This document shows positions 36,519-45,770 of a stretch of DNA of 64,000 nt, piece after piece. The notes under the pieces are model-generated. The model was not told the DNA's origin, did no database searches, and worked only from the letters and a program-made list of their open reading frames with translations. Source of the DNA: Streptomyces tendae (GTDB lineage: Bacteria; Actinomycetota; Actinomycetes; Streptomycetales; Streptomycetaceae); assembly GCF_008632955.1 (NCBI RefSeq), contig NZ_CP043959.1, forward strand, positions 3,782,001 through 3,846,000, given 5' to 3'. How positions within the stretch are numbered: position 1 is the first letter of the stretch; every line of letters starts with the position of its first letter. Position numbers and translations under genes: made by a program.

Positions 36519-37649
36519 GTGGAGACGGTCGACGAAGCGGCGGCGGACCGGAACGGCCCGCCCGTCGCGACGGCGGGAGCGGGAGCCGGGGCGGAGGCGG
36601 GTACTGCCGGCGCACCCGCCACCCGGCGCCGCGCCCGGGTCCGTGCCACCGCCTCCATGGCGGACGTGGCCCGGCTCGCGGGGGTCTCGGCGCAGACCGT
36701 CTCCCGGGTGTCCAACGGCTACCCCGGGGTCACCGAGGAGACCCGCCGTCAGGTCCTCGCCGCGATGAAGGAGCTCGGCTACCGGCCCAACAGCGCCGCA
36801 CGCGCGCTGAAGCGGGGCGAGTTCCGCACGATAGGCGTCATCACCTTCACCCTCGCCACCACGGGCAACGTGCGCACGCTGGAGGCGATCGCCACCTCCG
36901 CCGCGCGCGAGGGGTACGCGGTGACGCTGCTGCCGGTCGCCGTGCCCACCCAGGACGAGGTGCGCGGCGCGTTCTCCCGGCTGGAGGAGCTCGCCGTCGA
37001 CGCCGTGATCGTCATCATGGAGGTCCACCTCCTCGACGCGGCGACGGTCCAACTGCCGCCGCACGTCCAGGTGGTGGTGGTCGACTCCGACGCCGGCGAC
37101 CGTTACACGGTCGTCGACACCGACCAGCACGGCGGCACCCGCGAGGCCGTACGGCATCTGCTCGGCCTCGGCCACCGCACGGTGTGGCACCTGGCCGGCC
37201 CCGAGGACTCGTTCGCCGCCCAGCGCCGCACCGACGCCTGGCGCGCCGCGCTCGCCGAGGCGGGGCGGGAGGCACCGCCCCTGGTCCGGGGCGACTGGTC
37301 GGCGGAGTCCGGCTACCGGGCCGGCCTGGACCTCGCCGCCCGCGAGGAGTGCACGGCCGTCTTCGCCGCCAACGACCAGATGGCGCTGGGGCTGTTGCGG
37401 GCCCTGCACGAGCACGGTCGGCGGGTCCCGCAGGACGTGAGCGTCGTCGGCTTCGACGACATCCCCGAGGCATCCTCCTTCCTGCCCCCGCTCACCACCC
37501 TCCACCAGGACTTCGCCGAGGTGGGACGGCTCTGCGTGCAGGCGGTCCTGCGCAAGATGCGCCAGGAGGGCCCGGAACGGGGCACCAGCCTGGTCCCGGC
37601 CCGCCTGGTGCACCGCGCGAGCACGGCACCGCCGCCGGCCCGCACCTGA
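36519..37649 (+). CDS. LacI family transcriptional regulator
   Basis: The protein has 376 residues. A ~45-residue disordered N-terminus precedes the helix-turn-helix SMADVARLAGVSAQTVSRVSN and the hinge helix NSAARALKRG. The sugar-binding domain follows, with TIGVITFTLATTGN, DTDQHGGTREAVRHLLGLGHR and VFAANDQMALGLLRALHEHG. It is divergent from the beta-galactoside importer and two palindromic operators lie in between, so it is the likely repressor, released by an imported sugar. The GTG start at 36519 has AAGG about 13 bases upstream; an internal ATG at 36657 would remove only the disordered tail. Confidence 0.92.
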   Translation: METVDEAAADRNGPPVATAGAGAGAEAGTAGAPATRRRARVRATASMADVARLAGVSAQTVSRVSNGYPGVTEETRRQVLAAMKELGYRPNSAARALKRGEFRTIGVITFTLATTGNVRTLEAIATSAAREGYAVTLLPVAVPTQDEVRGAFSRLEELAVDAVIVIMEVHLLDAATVQLPPHVQVVVVDSDAGDRYTVVDTDQHGGTREAVRHLLGLGHRTVWHLAGPEDSFAAQRRTDAWRAALAEAGREAPPLVRGDWSAESGYRAGLDLAAREECTAVFAANDQMALGLLRALHEHGRRVPQDVSVVGFDDIPEASSFLPPLTTLHQDFAEVGRLCVQAVLRKMRQEGPERGTSLVPARLVHRASTAPPPART

Positions 37650-37775
37650 CCGGGGCGGTGGCCGCCGACCGTCGCGTCGGCGACCACGAACCGACTCTAT
37701 GGGCGGGCCTGTCGGTGTGTCAGACTCGGTGATCGTCAGGGTTCCGGTCACCCCCACCCACAAGGACGGACGCGC

Positions 37776-38567
37776 ATGCCGACGGGCACATCCCCCACAC
37801 CGCCGCGGACCGACACCAGCAGGGCGCAGCCGGCGCGGGTCTACGACTGGCTCCTGGGCGGCAAGGACAACTACCCGGTCGACGAGGCCGTCGGGCGGAA
37901 GCTGCCGGCCGAGGCGAAGGACGCGGCCCGGCAGAACCGCGCGTTCATGCACCGCGCCGCCGCCTGGCTCGCGGACCAGGGCGTCGACCAGTTCCTCGAC
38001 ATCGGCACCGGCATCCCCACCGAGCCGAACCTGCACCAGATCGTCCAGCGCGCGGTCCCCGCGGCGCGGATCGTATACGTCGACAACGACCCCATCGTGC
38101 TGCGTCACGCCGAGGCGCTGCTCGTCAGCAGCCCCGAGGGCACCACGGACTACCTCCAGGCCGACGTGCGCGAACCGGGCGAGATACTCCGCCACGCGCG
38201 CCAGATCCTCGACTTCTCACGCCCCGTGGCCCTGTCCCTGATCGCCCTCCTGCACTTCCTCCCCGACGACCTGGACCCGCGGGGCATCGTCCGGGAACTG
38301 GTGGACGCGTTGCCGCCGGGCAGCCACCTCGTGCTGTCGCACGCCGCGTCCGACCTGCACTCCGACCTGGCGCGGCAGGTCACCGAGGAGTACGCCCGGG
38401 CCGGCATCCGCCTCGGCTTCCGTACCCGCGACGAGGTGGCCCGCTTCTTCGACGGCCTGGACCTGGTCGAACCCGGCCTGGTGACGGCTCCCGAGTGGTT
38501 CCGCTCGGAGCCGGTACCGCCGGCCGAGGACAGCGGCATCTACGCGGCCGTGGCGCGCGTCCGCTGA
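37776..38567 (+). CDS. SAM-dependent methyltransferase, DUF574 (Methyltransf_19) family
   Basis: The protein has 263 residues. The signature ARVYDWLLGGKDNYPVDE opens the family core and FLDIGTGIPT is motif I for SAM. VYVDNDPIVLRHAEALL is motif II, and SLIALLHFLPD and HLVLSHAASD follow. The family is expanded in actinomycetes and its substrates are mostly unknown. ATG 37776 starts the conserved region after a short polar leader. A VOC-domain gene follows 28 bases after its stop, so the two may be co-transcribed. Confidence 0.9.
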   Translation: MPTGTSPTPPRTDTSRAQPARVYDWLLGGKDNYPVDEAVGRKLPAEAKDAARQNRAFMHRAAAWLADQGVDQFLDIGTGIPTEPNLHQIVQRAVPAARIVYVDNDPIVLRHAEALLVSSPEGTTDYLQADVREPGEILRHARQILDFSRPVALSLIALLHFLPDDLDPRGIVRELVDALPPGSHLVLSHAASDLHSDLARQVTEEYARAGIRLGFRTRDEVARFFDGLDLVEPGLVTAPEWFRSEPVPPAEDSGIYAAVARVR

Positions 38568-38595
38568 TGCGCCGTCCGTACTCGCCGGAGGAACG

Positions 38596-38991
38596 ATGAC
38601 CAGCAGGTTCACCGAGCTGGTCGTCGACTGTCACGACCCGCGGCGGCTCGCGGCCTTCTGGTGCGCCGTCCTCGGCTTCGAGGTGATCGACCGCGACGAG
38701 GGCAAGGTCGAGATCGGCTCCTGGGTGCCGACCGTCGAAGAGGTCCGGGCCCGCCAGATGCCGCCCACCCTGGTCTTCGTCCGGGTGCCCGAGGGCAAGA
38801 CGGTGAAGAACCGGCTCCATCTGGACGTCAGCCCGGTCGACGGCACCACCGAGGACGAGGTGGCCCGGCTGCTCGCCCTGGGCGCCGCCAGGGTGGACGT
38901 GGGCCAGGGCGCCGGCCGGAGCTGGGTGGTCATGGCCGACCCCGAGGGCAACGAGTTCGACGTCCTGCGCACCCTGGCCCCCGGCCGGTAA
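38596..38991 (+). CDS. VOC family (glyoxalase-like) protein
   Basis: The protein has 131 residues and carries two betaalphabetabetabeta units. It begins FTELVVDCHDPRRLAAFWCAVLGFEVI and ends WVVMADPEGNEFDVLRTL, as in glyoxalase/bleomycin-resistance proteins. The metal ligands of true glyoxalases are only partly present (a late Glu in EFDVL). GGAGGAACG precedes ATG 38596. The specific reaction cannot be told. Confidence 0.9.
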   Translation: MTSRFTELVVDCHDPRRLAAFWCAVLGFEVIDRDEGKVEIGSWVPTVEEVRARQMPPTLVFVRVPEGKTVKNRLHLDVSPVDGTTEDEVARLLALGAARVDVGQGAGRSWVVMADPEGNEFDVLRTLAPGR

Positions 38992-39031
38992 CAGGGCCGC
39001 GAGCGACGAGGAACGGGCACGGGCCGGGTGG

Positions 39032-39529
39032 TCACCGCTCCCGGGGCCGGTAGCGGTCGAGCGTGTCGCGGAGGTGACATCCCGGGCCGCGCAGGAAGAG
39101 GGCGTCCAGTTCGTGGAGGGGGACGGTCAGCGGGCGGCCGTCCTCGTCGGGATCGTCGTCGGCCGGGGGAAACTCGCCGGCGCGGTCGGACGGGACGGTG
39201 ACGTAGGGCTCGTGGTTCCCGGGGCCGCGTGGGTCCGGATCGGGCCCGCACTGCCACTGCGCGCCGTGGAGGCGGACGTGGACCTCCCCGAGGTACCAGG
39301 CGGCGACGCCGACGAACTCGGTGTCGTGGGCCGTGAGGATGTCCTCGTAGGAGGCGAAGCGGCGGCGCAGCAGGTCCTCCAGCCGGTCGAGGGACCGGAC
39401 ACCGAAGTCCCACCCGCCGCCGTCGAACGGCGAGCGCGTCTCGAACACGGCGGCCTGTGCGGCGGTCCACGCGTTCAGCCGCGGATTGTCCGCCCACTCC
39501 TGCTCGTCCCTGCGCCGCTGTTCCTCCAT
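39032..39529 (-). CDS. hypothetical protein (165 aa)
   Basis: The protein is acidic and cytosolic, with WTAAQAAVFETRSPFDGGGWDFGVRSLDRLEDLLRRRF and AAWYLGEVHVRLHGAQW. This 'WDF..eSLd.vEdLLr' pattern resembles uncharacterised actinobacterial proteins, possibly the DUF6278 group, but I cannot confirm that. A TATGGT -10 (39541-39536) lies 6 bases before ATG 39529, and no ribosome binding site is seen, so a leaderless mRNA is likely. It is divergent from the surface protein at 39737; an immunity-type role is a guess from position only. Confidence 0.7.
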   Translation of the reverse strand: MEEQRRRDEQEWADNPRLNAWTAAQAAVFETRSPFDGGGWDFGVRSLDRLEDLLRRRFASYEDILTAHDTEFVGVAAWYLGEVHVRLHGAQWQCGPDPDPRGPGNHEPYVTVPSDRAGEFPPADDDPDEDGRPLTVPLHELDALFLRGPGCHLRDTLDRYRPRER

Positions 39530-39614
39530 GGGGTGACCATAACGCGACACAGGGACCGTCTTGTAAGGGTCGTGTGGACATGCCCGGGGGACGCCGGACA
39601 CGCGCCCAAATCCC

Positions 39615-39645
39615 TTGTGTGAAAGGAAAGTTGCGCACCTATGGT
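39615..39645 (+). promoter_or_regulatory. candidate promoter of the surface-protein gene
   Basis: TTGTGT (39615-39620) and TATGGT (39640-39645) are separated by 19 bases, giving a leader of about 85 bases before GTG 39737. Confidence 0.35.
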
Positions 39646-39736
39646 GGTGCACCTTGTGTGCCGCCCATGACTACGGGGGCCCTGGTGGCGCACGGGATAC
39701 GACCCCCAGCGGGCCCTTGGGGAAGACCTGCTCATC

Positions 39737-42094
39737 GTGAAGTACCGGAACAGAACGGACCGCCTGCGCGCCCTGACCAGGAGCGCCGTCGCCTTCGTGT
39801 GCACCGCCGTCCTCGCCACCGGGGCGCTGCCCGCGCTGAACGGCACCGCAGAGGCCGCGGAGAAGCCGCTGTCACCGGGCAAGCGCTGCGACGACCTGTA
39901 CGGGCTGCGGGGCGTGCGCCCCGGCAGTCTCCCGGCCAAGGACTCCAGCCGGCCCAAGGCGCAGTGGGACGAGTTCGACTACGTCAACCCGGGCAAACAG
40001 TACGACGGCATGGAACTGCCCGCCGACCCGGCCGAACGCGACGCGTTCCTCAAGAAGATCGGCACCGACCCGGACGCCTACGGCAAGGGCGACCCGCGGC
40101 GCGTGTACGCGTACTACGCCAAGGAGATCGCCAAGCCCGGCAGCAAGTGGGCGGCGGACTGGGAGGGCTGGCGGGACGGCAAGTACATCCCGCAGTCCGG
40201 CCACGACCCTCGGGGCAAGGCGTTCGAGGCGAAGGTCGTCAAGGACTACGGCCTGGTCGGACCCGACTGGATATGCCAGAAGGAGATCAAGGTCCGCGAC
40301 CCGAAGACCGGCAAGGTCCACCGCCGGATCCTGGACGCGATCAACACGAGGACCCGGGAGATCGTGGAGATCAAGTCCAACAACAAGCCGGAGGACAGCC
40401 AGAAACCGAAGGACCTGGCACTGACGCGGAACAAGGCATGGCAGAAGTCCGGCTACCGGATACGGTTCGTCTTCGCCGAGGAACGCGGCGGCAACGGGCA
40501 GAAGTTCTTCGACGAGATGCGCAAGAACCTGGGCAAGGACAGCCTCGGCCGCGAACGCGTCACGGTCCACGAGCACCGCTCCGTCGCCGTCGAGAAGGCG
40601 CCCGCGAAGGCCAACAACAGCCCGCACCGGTACAACGCCCCCTACATGAACGCCGATCCGTCCAGGAGCAGCGGGTCCCGTGGCGGCGCGGTGGACCAGA
40701 TCAAACAGTCCAGGCCGACGCCGAAGGACATGGCCGACTTCCTCCAGCGGCGAGAACAGGCCTCCGGAGGGCGCTTCCCCAAGGGACCCGGCGGCATCGA
40801 CTTCACCACCCTGGACCTGAGGTACGTCGGTAAGCCTGTCAAGGGCGAAGGTGTGGACTACGCGTTCTCCGCCAAGAAGGCCCCGGACGAGTCCGGCGGC
40901 TGGGGCGGCAAGGAGAAGGCACAGATGATCTCCGACGCCTTCTTCACGTGGCTCGCCCTCACCCCGGACAAGTTCTGGGTGAACCTCAACCCGGACACCC
41001 CCGGCACGATCATGGACGACGCGTTCGCCTCGACCGACGCCGGCCGGGTCCTGCTCGAAGCCGACCTTCAGCTCAAGCACGACTTCTTCAGGGCGATGGA
41101 CCCCAAGACCGAGGTGGGCAGGGCCGCCTGGGACGGCCTCGCGAAGGTCGACGGCTGGCCGTGCCTGAACTCCGGGCGCAACTGGATCGAGCCGAAGACC
41201 GCCAAGGTCCGTGAACAGGACGGCGGGATCTACATCCTCGACGCCCCCCTCAAACTCCAGTCCGAGTACATGGACATCGACACCCCCGGACCGGGCGGCG
41301 GCGAGTCCTGCCAGGACCGGCTCAGCAAGGCCGAGATCGAGCACAACGAGAGCGTCCTCAGGCGCACCGTCGTCCCCGAGGTCGAGAACTGGATCAACAC
41401 CCGGCCCGAGTACGCCGATCTGCGCCGCGTGTACACCGCCCGCGTCGCCGCCGAATGGATCCGCCAGCAGGACGCCGAGCAGCCGACCGACTACCGGCGG
41501 ATCATCAACAGCAACGACGCCGGCCGGTGGCCGCTGCGCGCACCCCACCAGGACTGGAAGAAGACCGACGTCTTCGACAGGTACGCCAAGATCTTCAAGG
41601 AGGGTGAGTTCACGTACGAACTGGCCAAGGGCCAGAGGTCTGGGTCGTCACCGTCGGCGGAGTCGACTTCTCCAAGCAGCCCAAGCGCAACGTCACGCGC
41701 CAGGAGTTCCGCGCGGAGAACCCCTACACACCGCGCACCAAGGACACGGCGGTGAAGGCCGCGACCGACGACGCCGACCGCGACGGCATGCTCATGCTCG
41801 GCGGCAACAGCGCGGGCAGGAGCGACGACGGGGAGGCACGCCGACCCCCCCCGACCCCCCCCGACGCCGACCGGCGGTGACGAGCCGGCACCGAGCGACA
41901 CCCCGTCGGCGCCGGCGCCGAGCGCGACGCAGACCGGGGGAGGCCACAAGCCCCCGGCCGACCCCGACGGCGGCCTCGCCGACACCGGCAACAGCATCCC
42001 GGTCGGTCTGGTCACGGGCATCGCGGCAGCGGCGCTCGCCGCGGGCGCCGCCCTGGTGTGGTGGATGCGCCGCCGACGCACCACCCGCGGCTAG
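39737..42094 (+). CDS. sortase-anchored (LAXTG) surface protein with a PD-(D/E)XK nuclease-like domain (two frameshifts as read)
   Basis: GTG 39737 opens a signal peptide (AVAFVCTAVLATGALP, cleavage near AEA-AEK). Residues ~155-250 carry KAFEAKVVKDYGL (Glu164), RRILDAINTRT (Asp200), IVEIKSNNKP (Glu211-x-Lys213) and SQKPKDLAL (Gln222). This order and spacing fits the PD-(D/E)XK nuclease fold. A ~350-residue unassigned middle follows. The frame breaks near 41634-41638 (one G missing, repaired GQEVWVVTVGGVDF) and in the C8 runs at 41845-41862 (one C extra). Repaired, the protein ends near residue 785 with GGLADTGNSIP (Leu747), a membrane helix and MRRRR. That is an LAXTG signal for class E sortases of Streptomyces. 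Nuclease function is inferred. Confidence 0.75.
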
Positions 42095-42112
42095 GACCTT
42101 TCGTCCGGATCA

Positions 42113-42148
42113 GGCCGGCCGTGAGGCGCGGTGCGTCCTCGGCCGGCC
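42113..42148 (+). terminator. possible terminator of the surface-protein gene
   Basis: GGCCGGCC at 42113-42120 and again at 42141-42148 (self-complementary arms) can form a stem with a 20-base loop, 18 bases after the stop. Confidence 0.4.
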
Positions 42149-42537
42149 CGCGACGCCGGGATGATCCAGACGAGAGGTCCCGGCCCGGCCGGCACCGGCG
42201 GCCCGCATCCCGCCACCGGGGTGCGGGGCCGCCGCACGCAAGGGGCCTCCGGCATTCCCCCACCCGGGGTGACCTATCTCCCGCACAGGCCGGGCACCCG
42301 CCGTGCTAGTGTCGATCTCTGTTGTAGTCGCGCGGTCATCGAACCCGCAGGGCCGGTCGGACCGTCCCTGTGCCACACCGGCGCCTGCTGCGCAGCTGGA
42401 TCTCACACGGATCACACGGAGAGGTGCACACTCCGCTCGCTGCTTCTCATGGGTCGCGCCCCCCACAGGCGAAACCGCCCTGCGGCCCTTCACCCCGGCT
42501 CGTTCTTGCAATTCCCCGCGTTCCACAGCGGCGGACA

Positions 42538-42572
42538 TTCCTTGACACGCGCCACATCAAGGAAGGTTCTCC
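42538..42572 (+). promoter_or_regulatory. hairpin hiding the ribosome binding site of the DEAD-box helicase gene
   Basis: TTCCTTGA (42538-42545) is perfectly complementary to TCAAGGAA (42557-42564) with an 11-base loop. The second arm contains most of the Shine-Dalgarno AAGGAAGG, which lies just before GTG 42573. Folding would block initiation, and melting or helicase action would allow it. Confidence 0.6.
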
Positions 42573-44198
42573 GTGACACAGGCACGCGCGAACGATCGAA
42601 CGTCCCGGACCCGCACCGCAGGCAAGGGCGGCCGCCGAGGCGGCTTCGCCGGCGGCCGCGGCGGTGCGCCGCGACAGTCCAAGGGCTCCGGCAACCGCAG
42701 GAGCGCGCCGACCGGCGAGTTCGCCCTCCCCGTGACGACCACCCCCGCCCTCCCCGCCGTGGAGGCCTTCGAGGAACTGGCGCTCCCCGCCGAGATGCTG
42801 GCCGCCCTCGGCAGCGAAGGCGTGACGGCACCGTTCCCCATCCAGGCGGCCACGCTGCCGAACTCGCTGGCCGGCCGTGACGTCCTCGGCCGTGGCCGCA
42901 CCGGCTCCGGCAAGACCCTCGCCTTCGGCCTGCCGCTGCTGGCCCGCACCGCCGGCCGCCGCGCCGAGCCCCGCAGGCCGCTCGCCCTGGTCCTCGTCCC
43001 CACCCGGGAGCTCGCCGGGCAGGTCACCGACGCGCTGACGCCGTACGCCCGCTCCGTGCGGCTGCGGCTGGCCACCGTGGTCGGCGGGCTGTCGATCGGC
43101 AAGCAGGCGTCCGCGCTGCGGGCCGGCGCCGAGGTCGTCGTCGCGACGCCCGGACGGCTCAAGGACCTCGTCGACCGGGGTGACTGCATACTCGAAGAGG
43201 TCGCCATCACGGTGCTCGACGAGGCCGACCAGATGACCGACATGGGCTTCATGCCCCAGGTCACCAGGCTCCTCGACCAGGTGCGTCCCGACGGGCAGCG
43301 CCTGTTGTTCTCGGCCACCCTCGACCGCAACGTCGACCAGCTGGTCCGGCGCTACCTCAGCGACCCGGTGGTCCACTCCGTCGACCCGTCCGCGGGCGCG
43401 GTGACCACCATGGAGCACCACCTGCTCCACGTCGACGACGCCGACAAGCGCCGGACGACCACCGAGATCGCGGCGCGCGACGGCCGGGTCATCATGTTCC
43501 TGGACACCAAGCACGCGGTGGACCGGCTGACCAAGCACCTGCTGAGCAACGGCGTGCGCGCCGCGGGTCTGCACGGCGGCAAGTCCCAGCCGCAGCGCAC
43601 CCGGACGCTCACCCAGTTCAAGGACGGGCACGTCACCGTGCTGGTGGCGACCAACGTCGCGGCGCGCGGCATCCACGTCGACAACCTCGGCCTGGTCGTC
43701 AACGTCGACCCGCCCGGCGACCCCAAGGACTACCTGCACCGCGGCGGACGCACGGCCCGCGCCGGCGAGTCCGGCAGCGTGATCACCCTGGTCACGCGGG
43801 ACCAGCGGCGCGACGTCAGCCGGCTCATGGCCCAGGCGGGCATCACCCCGCGCATCACCGAGGTCCGGCCGGGCGACGAGGAGCTGAACCGCATCACCGG
43901 CGCCCGCACGCCGTCCGGCGTGCCCGTCGTGATCACGGTGCCGGTCGTGGAGCGGCCCCGCCGCGCCGCCTCCCCGTCCTCCCGCCGCCGCGGCCGGGGC
44001 GCCCAGGGACGCCGTACCCAGGGCGGCACCGCCCAGGGCGGTACGGCCCAGGGCGGCCGTCAGGTCACCGGCGGCAAGGCCCAGGGCACCACGGGACAGA
44101 GCGCGTCGGCGCAGGACCGCTCCGGCCGGCCCCGCCGCGCCGACGGCGCCCAGCACCGCAGGGCCCGTACCGCAACGGCCGCGGACCGCGCGGCCTAG
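42573..44198 (+). CDS. DEAD-box ATP-dependent RNA helicase
   Basis: The protein has 541 residues. A basic Gly/Arg-rich N-terminus is followed by the helicase core: Q-motif FPIQAATLP, motif I GRGRTGSGKT, Ia PTREL, II LDEADQM, III SATLD, V VATNVAARGIHVDN and VI HRGGRTARAG. The C-terminal tail (~430-541) has repeats TQGGTAQGGTAQGG and basic patches typical of RNA-chaperone tails. It unwinds RNA duplexes, for instance in ribosome assembly or at low temperature. The long leader with a hidden ribosome binding site suggests post-transcriptional control. The next gene is SCO5918-like, which matches the neighbourhood of SCO5920 in Streptomyces coelicolor. Confidence 0.93.
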   Translation: MTQARANDRTSRTRTAGKGGRRGGFAGGRGGAPRQSKGSGNRRSAPTGEFALPVTTTPALPAVEAFEELALPAEMLAALGSEGVTAPFPIQAATLPNSLAGRDVLGRGRTGSGKTLAFGLPLLARTAGRRAEPRRPLALVLVPTRELAGQVTDALTPYARSVRLRLATVVGGLSIGKQASALRAGAEVVVATPGRLKDLVDRGDCILEEVAITVLDEADQMTDMGFMPQVTRLLDQVRPDGQRLLFSATLDRNVDQLVRRYLSDPVVHSVDPSAGAVTTMEHHLLHVDDADKRRTTTEIAARDGRVIMFLDTKHAVDRLTKHLLSNGVRAAGLHGGKSQPQRTRTLTQFKDGHVTVLVATNVAARGIHVDNLGLVVNVDPPGDPKDYLHRGGRTARAGESGSVITLVTRDQRRDVSRLMAQAGITPRITEVRPGDEELNRITGARTPSGVPVVITVPVVERPRRAASPSSRRRGRGAQGRRTQGGTAQGGTAQGGRQVTGGKAQGTTGQSASAQDRSGRPRRADGAQHRRARTATAADRAA

Positions 44199-44462
44199 GC
44201 CGCCGGGCCCACCGGGCGCCGGCGCGCAGCCGGGCGTCCGGTGACCGACGGCGTGTCCTCCGGTCGACGACGTCTTGCGACGCGTCCCGTGACGACATGA
44301 CGAGAAGGCGACATGGTGATCTGCCGGCACCGCTGTGAAGCGGTCCCGGGCCGCCCTGACGCCCCTCCCCGTATCCCCGTTACCGACCGCAGTTCTCCGT
44401 GGGCCGCCCGCCCCGCTCACCCGCCGGGTGGACGGCCCGTCCTTCTTCCCCTGTGAGGCACC

Positions 44463-44791
44463 ATGCGCTGTGTCATCGCCCGCTACCCCTTCGACCTGAC
44501 CAAGGCCGGAGTACTGGAGTCGATGAAGGGCATCACCCCCGAAGCGATCACCGGTGAGTCCGTGACCATCGGCCGCCGCCGCTACCCGGTGAAGCAGGTG
44601 GGCCAGGTCATCACCCGTCAGGACCGCCGCGACTTCACCGCCGGCGAGGTCGTGCGGGCCATGGCCCGGCTCGGCTTCACGTGCCACCCCCACCCCGACG
44701 CGGTGCCCCCGGCCCCGCGCTCCCTCTCCCGCTCGAGGCGGCCTCGGAGATGCTCGGCAGCCCCGCCGACCCCCAGAGCCCCGGCGCCTGA
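44463..44791 (+). CDS. SCO5918-like conserved protein (frameshifted near C-terminus as read)
   Basis: The protein begins MRCVIARYPFDLTKAGVLESMKG and continues with GESVTIGRRRYPVKQVGQVI and TRQDRRDFTAGEVVRAMARLGF. This is a small actinobacterial family found next to the DEAD-box helicase gene. As read, the frame drifts after ~residue 88. Restoring one C in CCC at 44728-44730 gives SPLEAASEMLGSPADPQSPG and a stop at 44789-44791 (~109 aa). That fits the family better than the 128-residue open frame. The function is unknown; synteny suggests a link to RNA or cold response. Confidence 0.78.
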
Positions 44792-44845
44792 CCGACCGGG
44801 CCCCCTGGGCACCGACCCTTCGGCAGGTGCCGAAGCGTTCGCGGG

Positions 44846-44851
44846 CTAGCG
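44846..44851 (+). promoter_or_regulatory. -10 of the TauE/SafE unit (leaderless)
   Basis: TAGCGT ends 7 bases before ATG 44859, the common layout of leaderless Streptomyces promoters. No good -35 is seen. Confidence 0.4.
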
Positions 44852-44858
44852 TGCCCGT

Positions 44859-44933
44859 ATGAACATCTCCCCGGCACCCGCCCGCCTCCTCTCGCCCCCG
44901 GACGCCCCCGCCGCGACCGGGGGCGCGGTGTGA
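44859..44933 (+). CDS. 24-residue upstream open frame before the TauE/SafE gene
   Basis: ATG 44859 starts directly after the TAGCGT -10 and reads 24 codons (MNISPAPARLLSPPDAPAAT...). It stops at TGA 44931-44933, overlapping the GTG of the permease gene. It is either a coupled leader peptide or the true N-terminus of the permease separated by one missing base. Confidence 0.35.
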   Translation: MNISPAPARLLSPPDAPAATGGAV

Positions 44934-45694
44934 CACCGCTCGAGATGCTCGGCGTGTTCGCGGCCGGCATCGGCGCGGGCGCCCTGAACGCCGTCGTCGG
45001 CTCGGGCACGCTCGTGACGTTCCCCGTGCTGCTCGCCGCCGGCCTGTCGCCCCTCACCGCCACCGTCTCCAACGCCCTCGGGCTCGTGCCCGGCGCCGTC
45101 AGCGGGGCCATCGGCTACCGCCGCGAACTCGCGGGACAGGGGCGGCGCGTACGCAGGCTGGGCGTGGGCGCGGCGCTCGGCGGGATCACGGGCGCCTGCC
45201 TGCTGCTCACCCTGCCGGCCGAGGCGTTCGAGACGATCGTGCCGTGCCTGGTCGGTCTGGCCCTCGTCCTCGTCGCCCTCCAGCCCCTGATCAGCCGCAC
45301 GGTACGGAACCGGCGTCCCGCGGACCGCCCCGTCCGGCGGGACGGGGGATGGCCACTGTCCACCGGCCTGACGCTGGCCAGCGTCTACGGCGGGTACTTC
45401 GCCGCCGCCCAGGGCATCATCTACATCTCCCTGATGGGCCTGCTCCTCGACGAGCCGCTGCAGCGCCTCAACGCCGTCAAGAACGTCCTCGTCGCCGTCG
45501 TCAACACGGTCGCCGCGACCCTCTTCCTCTTCGTCGCCGACTTCGACTGGACGGCCGTCGCCCTCATCGCGGCCGGCTCCGCGCTGGGCGGTCAGCTCGG
45601 GGCGATGACGGGCCGCCGCTTCCGCCCCGCCGTGCTGCGGGCCCTCGTCGTGGCGGTCGGCACCGTCGCTCTCGTCCAGCTCCTGCTGCGCTGA
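44930..45694 (+). CDS. sulfite exporter TauE/SafE family membrane protein
   Basis: The protein has 254 residues with about seven to eight hydrophobic helices. The repeated family motif GAGALNAVVGSGTLVTFPVLLAAGLSP opens it, and SVYGGYFAAAQGIIYISLMGL starts the second half. The family moves anions such as sulfite, sulfoacetate or organosulfonates across the inner membrane; the substrate here is unknown. GTG 44930 overlaps the stop of an upstream short frame (GTGA). There is no obvious ribosome binding site, which supports coupled translation or an extended start. Confidence 0.88.
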   Translation: MTPLEMLGVFAAGIGAGALNAVVGSGTLVTFPVLLAAGLSPLTATVSNALGLVPGAVSGAIGYRRELAGQGRRVRRLGVGAALGGITGACLLLTLPAEAFETIVPCLVGLALVLVALQPLISRTVRNRRPADRPVRRDGGWPLSTGLTLASVYGGYFAAAQGIIYISLMGLLLDEPLQRLNAVKNVLVAVVNTVAATLFLFVADFDWTAVALIAAGSALGGQLGAMTGRRFRPAVLRALVVAVGTVALVQLLLR

Positions 45695-45770
45695 CCTGGG
45701 GGCGCGTTCCGCCGTCCGCGACAGCTTCGTCACCACCCTTGTCAACGCAGGGGAGTTGCAGTTCCATCCC

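Larger units (their letters stand above)
42095..42572. other. intergenic region and long leader of the DEAD-box helicase gene
   Basis: These 478 bases contain a possible terminator (42113-42148), a -10-like TAGTGT with an upstream TGC (42304-42312) and a leader of about 250 bases ending in a ribosome-binding-site hairpin. No gene is supported. Confidence 0.6.

Noticed and set aside
39032..39529. hypothetical protein as an immunity protein for the surface nuclease-like protein
   Set aside because: Only divergent position supports it; the sequence looks like a general actinobacterial family and an exported effector would not need a cytosolic immunity protein with this layout.
41845..41869. poly-C tract in the surface-protein gene as a phase-variation switch
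   Set aside because: Two C8 runs are suggestive, but the window has many similar indels in short runs, so sequence error is the simpler reading.
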